Below, one piece after another: positions 60,672 through 64,000 of a stretch of 64,000 nt of DNA (position 1 is the first letter of the stretch; each line of letters begins with the position of its first letter). Origin of the DNA: Lysobacterales bacterium (GTDB taxonomy: Bacteria > Pseudomonadota > Gammaproteobacteria > Xanthomonadales > Xanthomonadaceae). The notes below the pieces were generated by a model. That model saw only the letters and a program-made list of their open reading frames with translations. It made no database searches and was not told the origin of the DNA. Where the stretch lies: positions 62,001 to 126,000 of the forward strand of contig JAFLEA010000001.1 of assembly GCA_017302035.1 (NCBI GenBank). Direction: 5' to 3'. A program made the position numbers and the translations under genes.

Positions 60672-61718
60672 TCAAACCTCTCCCTTCTGCGACAGCAGCA
60701 CCGCGAGCGGCCGGCTGCCGGAGAACTCGGCCAGGATCATCATGATGCAGGCGGTGATCGGCACGGCCAGGAAGGCGCCGGGGATGCCCCACAGCGCACT
60801 CCACACGGTCAGGCTGACCAGGATCACGAACGGGCTGAGGTTGAGCGAGTTGCCCATCAGGTAGGGGTCGAGCAGGTTGCCGTTGAGGAACTGCACGGCG
60901 CCCAGCGCGGCGGTCAGGCCGAGGACGGACTTGAGGTCGCCGAACTGCAGCAGGGCGAACATCACCGGCAACGCCACGCCCAGCACCGAGCCGATGTAGG
61001 GCACGTAGTTGAGCAGGCCCACCACCAGCGCCCAGAACACGGCCAGCTCCACCCCGAACAGGGCCAGGATCACCCAGGTCGCCAGGCCCAGCAGCACGCT
61101 GAGCAGGGTCTTGAGCGCCAGGTAGGCGCCGATCCGGCCGTTGATGTCGGTCATCACCTGGCGGATCCGCGCGTTCTGTTCGGGATCGGGCGAGAGCCTG
61201 GCGAGCTTGGTGTCGACGTTGCCGCGCTCGATCATCAGGAACACCACGTACAGGCCGACCACCGACAGCGAGGCCAGGATCGCCACCACCCAGCGCAGGG
61301 CCATGCCGGCCAGGCTCTGCAGGTTGACCTGGGCGAGCACGTACTGGCGGATCGTCTCCCAGCTGGGGTCGGACTCGATCCCGAACAGCAGGCCGCCGCG
61401 CTGCACCAGCCCGACCAGTTGCGACTGGTAATGCGGGGCCTTGGCGACCAGCGTGTCGATGCTGTTCATCGTCAACCATCCCAGCAGCATCAGCGCGACC
61501 AGGATCGCCAGGGTCGACAGGCCGTAGTGGAAATACACCGGCAGCGCCGGGCCGATCACCGGCAGCCGCGCCAGGAACCGCGCCGAACCGATGATCACGT
61601 ACAGCACCAGCACGCTGAACACGATCGGGATCAGGATGTCCTGGGCGATGTACAGCACCCAGCCGACGACCACCGCGAACACGGTGCCGTAGACGAGCGC
61701 GCGGAATCTTTCGTTCAT
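60672..61718 (-). CDS. AI-2E family transporter (PerM-like membrane protein)
   Basis: The 348-residue protein has seven to eight membrane helices with the family signatures NYVPYIGSVLGVALPVMFAL and LDPYLMGNSLNLSPFVILVS, and a cytosolic loop rich in charged residues (DTKLARLSPDPEQNARIRQV). Members export autoinducer-2 or exchange ions; which one applies cannot be told. Start at MNERFRAL is preferred to a longer frame. REP-like hairpins lie behind its start. Confidence 0.92.
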   Translation of the reverse strand: MNERFRALVYGTVFAVVVGWVLYIAQDILIPIVFSVLVLYVIIGSARFLARLPVIGPALPVYFHYGLSTLAILVALMLLGWLTMNSIDTLVAKAPHYQSQLVGLVQRGGLLFGIESDPSWETIRQYVLAQVNLQSLAGMALRWVVAILASLSVVGLYVVFLMIERGNVDTKLARLSPDPEQNARIRQVMTDINGRIGAYLALKTLLSVLLGLATWVILALFGVELAVFWALVVGLLNYVPYIGSVLGVALPVMFALLQFGDLKSVLGLTAALGAVQFLNGNLLDPYLMGNSLNLSPFVILVSLTVWSALWGIPGAFLAVPITACIMMILAEFSGSRPLAVLLSQKGEV

Positions 61719-61839
61719 GCGGTGGGTCGCCTGCGAGGTGGCACGGGCGACCGGATGGCCGCAACCGGCGGCTATTGTGTGGCAATCGGAGGCTGCCCGC
61801 ATCCCCCGGGGGCCATGATCCCGTCATGCCGCCCGGCAT

Positions 61840-61866
61840 GCAGGGCCGACGGGCCGTCGGCTCTGC
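61840..61866. repeat. REP-like palindrome between DUF885 and AI-2E genes
   Basis: GCAGGGCCGAC and GTCGGCTCTGC form an 11-bp stem with one G-T pair around a GGGCC centre. The core AGCCGAC/GTCGGC is shared with the REP pair at 22179-22249. A neighbouring CATGCC-GCCC-GGCATG hairpin (61825-61840) lies beside it. Confidence 0.65.
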
Positions 61867-61891
61867 ACGGCCCGTGCCCGGGGCAGAGCAT

Positions 61892-63775
61892 TCAGCCTGC
61901 CTTGCTCTCCGCGATCCAGTGGTCCACGCGCTTTTCCAGCAGGTCCAGGGGCATCGCGCCGCCGCCCAGCACCGCGTCGTGGAAGCCGCGGATGTCGAAC
62001 TTGTCGCCCAGCTCGGCTTCGGCCTTCTTGCGCAGCTGCTGGATCTTGATCATGCCCACCTTGTAGGCGGTGGCCTGGCCAGGGATGACCAGGTAGCGCT
62101 GCACTTCGGACTTGATCGCCGCGTCGGGCACCGAACTGTTGGCGCGGAAGTAGTCGATCGCCTGCTGCTCGGTCCAGCCCTTGGCGTGCAGGCCGGTGTC
62201 CACCACCAGGCGGATTGCGCGCCACATCTCCGACATCAGCCGGCCGTACTCGGAATACGGATCCTGGTAGGTGCCGGGCATCTCCTTGGCCAGCCATTCC
62301 GAGTACAGGCCCCAGCCCTCGGCATAGGCGGTGGAGAAGTACTGGGTGCGGAACTGGGGCACGCCGGTCAGTTCCTGGGCGATGGAGATCTGCATGTGGT
62401 GGCCCGGCAGGCCCTCGTGGTACGCGATCACCTCCAGTTCGGTCTTCGGCATGGCGTTCATGTCGGACAGGTGCGCGTAGTACACGCCCGGACGCGAGCC
62501 GTCGGGCGTGCCGGGGTAGTAGTGCTGGGCCGCGCCGTCCTGCTCGCGGAACGCCTCCACCCGCTTGACCACCAGGTCGGCCTTGGGCAGCAGGCCGAAA
62601 TACTCGGGCAGATGCTGCTTGATGTTGGCGATGTCGGCGCTGGCCTGGTCGATGTAGGCCTGGCGGCCGGCGTCGGTGTTCGGGAACACGCGCGCCGGAT
62701 CGTGGAGCACGTGGGTGAAGAACGCCTGCAGGTCGCCCTTCACGCCCAGCTTCTGCTGCAGCGCCTCCAGCTCGCCGCGCAGGCGCGCCACCTCGGACAG
62801 GCCCAGTTGGTGGATCTCCTCGGCGGTCATCGCCGTGGTCGTGGCCTGCTTGAGCTGGTACTCGTAGTAGGCCTTGCCGTTCGGATGGGTGGTGCCCACG
62901 CCTGCGGGGTTCACCGCGGCATTGGGCAACTGCTCCTCGGCGAAGGCGATCACCCGCGCGTAGCCGGGCCCCACGTTCTCGACCAGTGCGGTCCGGGCCA
63001 GCTCCTTCAGCTCGGCGGCGCGTTCGGCGGTGATCTTGCCGTCCTTGGCCAGCGCATCGGCCTTGGCCTGGGCGTCGGTCCACAGCGCGCTGTCGGGACC
63101 GGTGGCGAACGGCGCGCCGGCGACCACCTTCCGGGACTGGTCGATCACCCCTTCCCAGGCGAACTTCGGCGGACCGATGCCTTGCGCCGCCGCCGTGCTG
63201 GCGCGTTCGAGCAGTTGGTCGAACAGCACCGGGACCTGCTGCAGGCGCGAGATGTAGGCCAGGTAGTCCTTTTCGTCATCGACCTTGTGGAAGTTGATCA
63301 GGAAGGTCGGCACCTGGCTCTGCATGCCGTTCATCTGGTCGAACGGGTAGCCGTCCAGCAGGAACGGCAGGCCATCGCGCGCACTCTCGTACTGGCGCTT
63401 CCACAGGTCGTACGACAGCCGGGTTTCCGGATCGAGCTTGGCATAGTCGAAGCCCGACTCCATTTCCTCGACCGAAGTCTGCAGCCAGGCCAGCTGCTTG
63501 CGGATGCCGGCTTCGGACATGTCGTCGATCCGGTCGTTGAGCTCCTTGCGGCCCAGCATGGTCAGCTGGATCGGGCTGAACTGCAGCAGCTCCTCGTACT
63601 GGGCATCGAACCAGGCGTTCAGGCGCGCGGATTCGGCCGCGACCTGCTCGGCGGTGGGCGCGGCGGCGGCCGTGGCCGTGGCGGCGGACTCGCCGGCGGG
63701 CTGCCGCGAGCAGGCGGGCAGGAGCAGGGCGAGCGACAGGGCGAGGGCAAGCGGGGTCAGGGCGGAGGCGCGCAC
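61892..63775 (-). CDS. DUF885 family lipoprotein, putative zinc carboxypeptidase-like
   Basis: The 627-residue protein starts at a GTG (63775), with a lipobox LLLPACSR and an Ala-rich linker. The DUF885 domain includes VIAYHEGLPGHHMQISIAQE, a HExxxHH-type zinc motif, followed downstream by AEGWGLYSEWLAKE with a likely third ligand Glu. Members are predicted metallopeptidases of the periplasm. Length is normal for the family. Function is inferred from motif only. Confidence 0.9.
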   Translation of the reverse strand: MRASALTPLALALSLALLLPACSRQPAGESAATATAAAAPTAEQVAAESARLNAWFDAQYEELLQFSPIQLTMLGRKELNDRIDDMSEAGIRKQLAWLQTSVEEMESGFDYAKLDPETRLSYDLWKRQYESARDGLPFLLDGYPFDQMNGMQSQVPTFLINFHKVDDEKDYLAYISRLQQVPVLFDQLLERASTAAAQGIGPPKFAWEGVIDQSRKVVAGAPFATGPDSALWTDAQAKADALAKDGKITAERAAELKELARTALVENVGPGYARVIAFAEEQLPNAAVNPAGVGTTHPNGKAYYEYQLKQATTTAMTAEEIHQLGLSEVARLRGELEALQQKLGVKGDLQAFFTHVLHDPARVFPNTDAGRQAYIDQASADIANIKQHLPEYFGLLPKADLVVKRVEAFREQDGAAQHYYPGTPDGSRPGVYYAHLSDMNAMPKTELEVIAYHEGLPGHHMQISIAQELTGVPQFRTQYFSTAYAEGWGLYSEWLAKEMPGTYQDPYSEYGRLMSEMWRAIRLVVDTGLHAKGWTEQQAIDYFRANSSVPDAAIKSEVQRYLVIPGQATAYKVGMIKIQQLRKKAEAELGDKFDIRGFHDAVLGGGAMPLDLLEKRVDHWIAESKAG

Positions 63776-63908
63776 GGGCGGTGTCTCGGCGGGAAGGAGC
63801 CCCGATTCTGCGCCTTGGCGGGTTTTCCGGCACCTGCGGATCGTCATGCCCGGCGGGCCAGGGCCGTCGGGTACCATGCACGGCCCACCCGCCGTGCGAG
63901 ATCCCGCG

Positions 63909-64000
63909 ATGCGCCAGGACCGCCATGCCGCCGCTTCCGTCACCCAGGACCAGGCCGAGGAGGCCGTGCGCACCCTGTTGCGCTGGGCCGGCGAGGATCC
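63909..64000 (+). CDS. folE: GTP cyclohydrolase I, N-terminal fragment cut by window edge
   Basis: The first 31 residues read MRQDRHAAASVTQDQAEEAV followed by RTLLRWAGEDP, which match the N-terminal helix and the RWAGxDP segment of FolE, the first enzyme of folate and tetrahydropterin synthesis. The window ends before the catalytic residues. It is divergent from the DUF885 gene. Identification is likely but rests on a short stretch. Confidence 0.75.
   Translation, partial: MRQDRHAAASVTQDQAEEAVRTLLRWAGED

Noticed and set aside
1..64000. tRNA, rRNA, CRISPR arrays, transposases, integrases or toxin-antitoxin pairs
   Set aside because: I looked for cloverleaf T-arms, spaced direct repeats and mobile-element proteins and found none I can support.

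Overview
The window is a 64-kb piece of a GC-rich gammaproteobacterial chromosome, most likely from the Xanthomonadaceae/Lysobacteraceae (Lysobacter, Luteimonas, Pseudoxanthomonas or Stenotrophomonas relatives). This is judged from gene content and order, the family-typical three-domain indolepyruvate oxidoreductase, recC-recB-recD order, a cobalamin-riboswitch-controlled metE, and GTAG-type REP palindromes of the kind described in Stenotrophomonas. Coding is dense. I see no rRNA, tRNA, CRISPR array, insertion sequence, integrase or prophage gene, so this is core genome with a few accessory islets.

Layout. 0-8 kb: phenylalanine hydroxylase divergent from an Lrp-type regulator; an apparently coupled rhomboid, small ORF and acid phosphatase group; a lipoprotein with a clean terminator; a LysM protein; queF; a DMT transporter; a hydrolase overlapping zapE. 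8-15 kb: a Fur-boxed siderophore uptake operon (TonB receptor, esterase, DUF3325, DUF3649, PepSY reductase-like protein, then a second esterase). 15-22 kb: a vitamin B12 island. Class Ia ribonucleotide reductase nrdAB (plus a thioesterase) and metE converge on each other, and each is preceded by its own promoter and cobalamin riboswitch. 22-27 kb: a Tat-exported beta-lactamase-like hydrolase behind a REP pair; an intradiol-dioxygenase-like lipoprotein followed by a cytochrome b561 fused to a small CxxC domain; a divergent ECF sigma/FecR-like pair.

27-44 kb: class I aldolase, secreted M20 and M28 hydrolases, an ExeM-like extracellular nuclease, a membrane c-type cytochrome, indolepyruvate ferredoxin oxidoreductase, a 2OG-Fe(II) oxygenase, an RlmI-like rRNA methyltransferase, an APC permease, a DUF488 protein and rmuC. 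44-48.6 kb: the complete mlaFEDCBA operon for retrograde phospholipid transport, in which the mlaB frame runs far into mlaA. 48.9-60.6 kb: a Na/Pi cotransporter-like protein, recCBD and a compositionally atypical hydrolase. 60.6-64 kb: an AI-2E family transporter, a DUF885 lipoprotein and the start of folE.

The main themes are B12-dependent choice between isozymes (MetE and NrdAB are both B12-independent enzymes under B12 riboswitches), iron acquisition, envelope maintenance (Mla, LysM, rhomboid) and peptide or nucleic acid scavenging by exported hydrolases. A recurrent promoter geometry, a -10-like hexamer then exactly six bases then ATG, at six genes suggests leaderless transcripts. All functional names come from reading motifs by eye; no database search was run.
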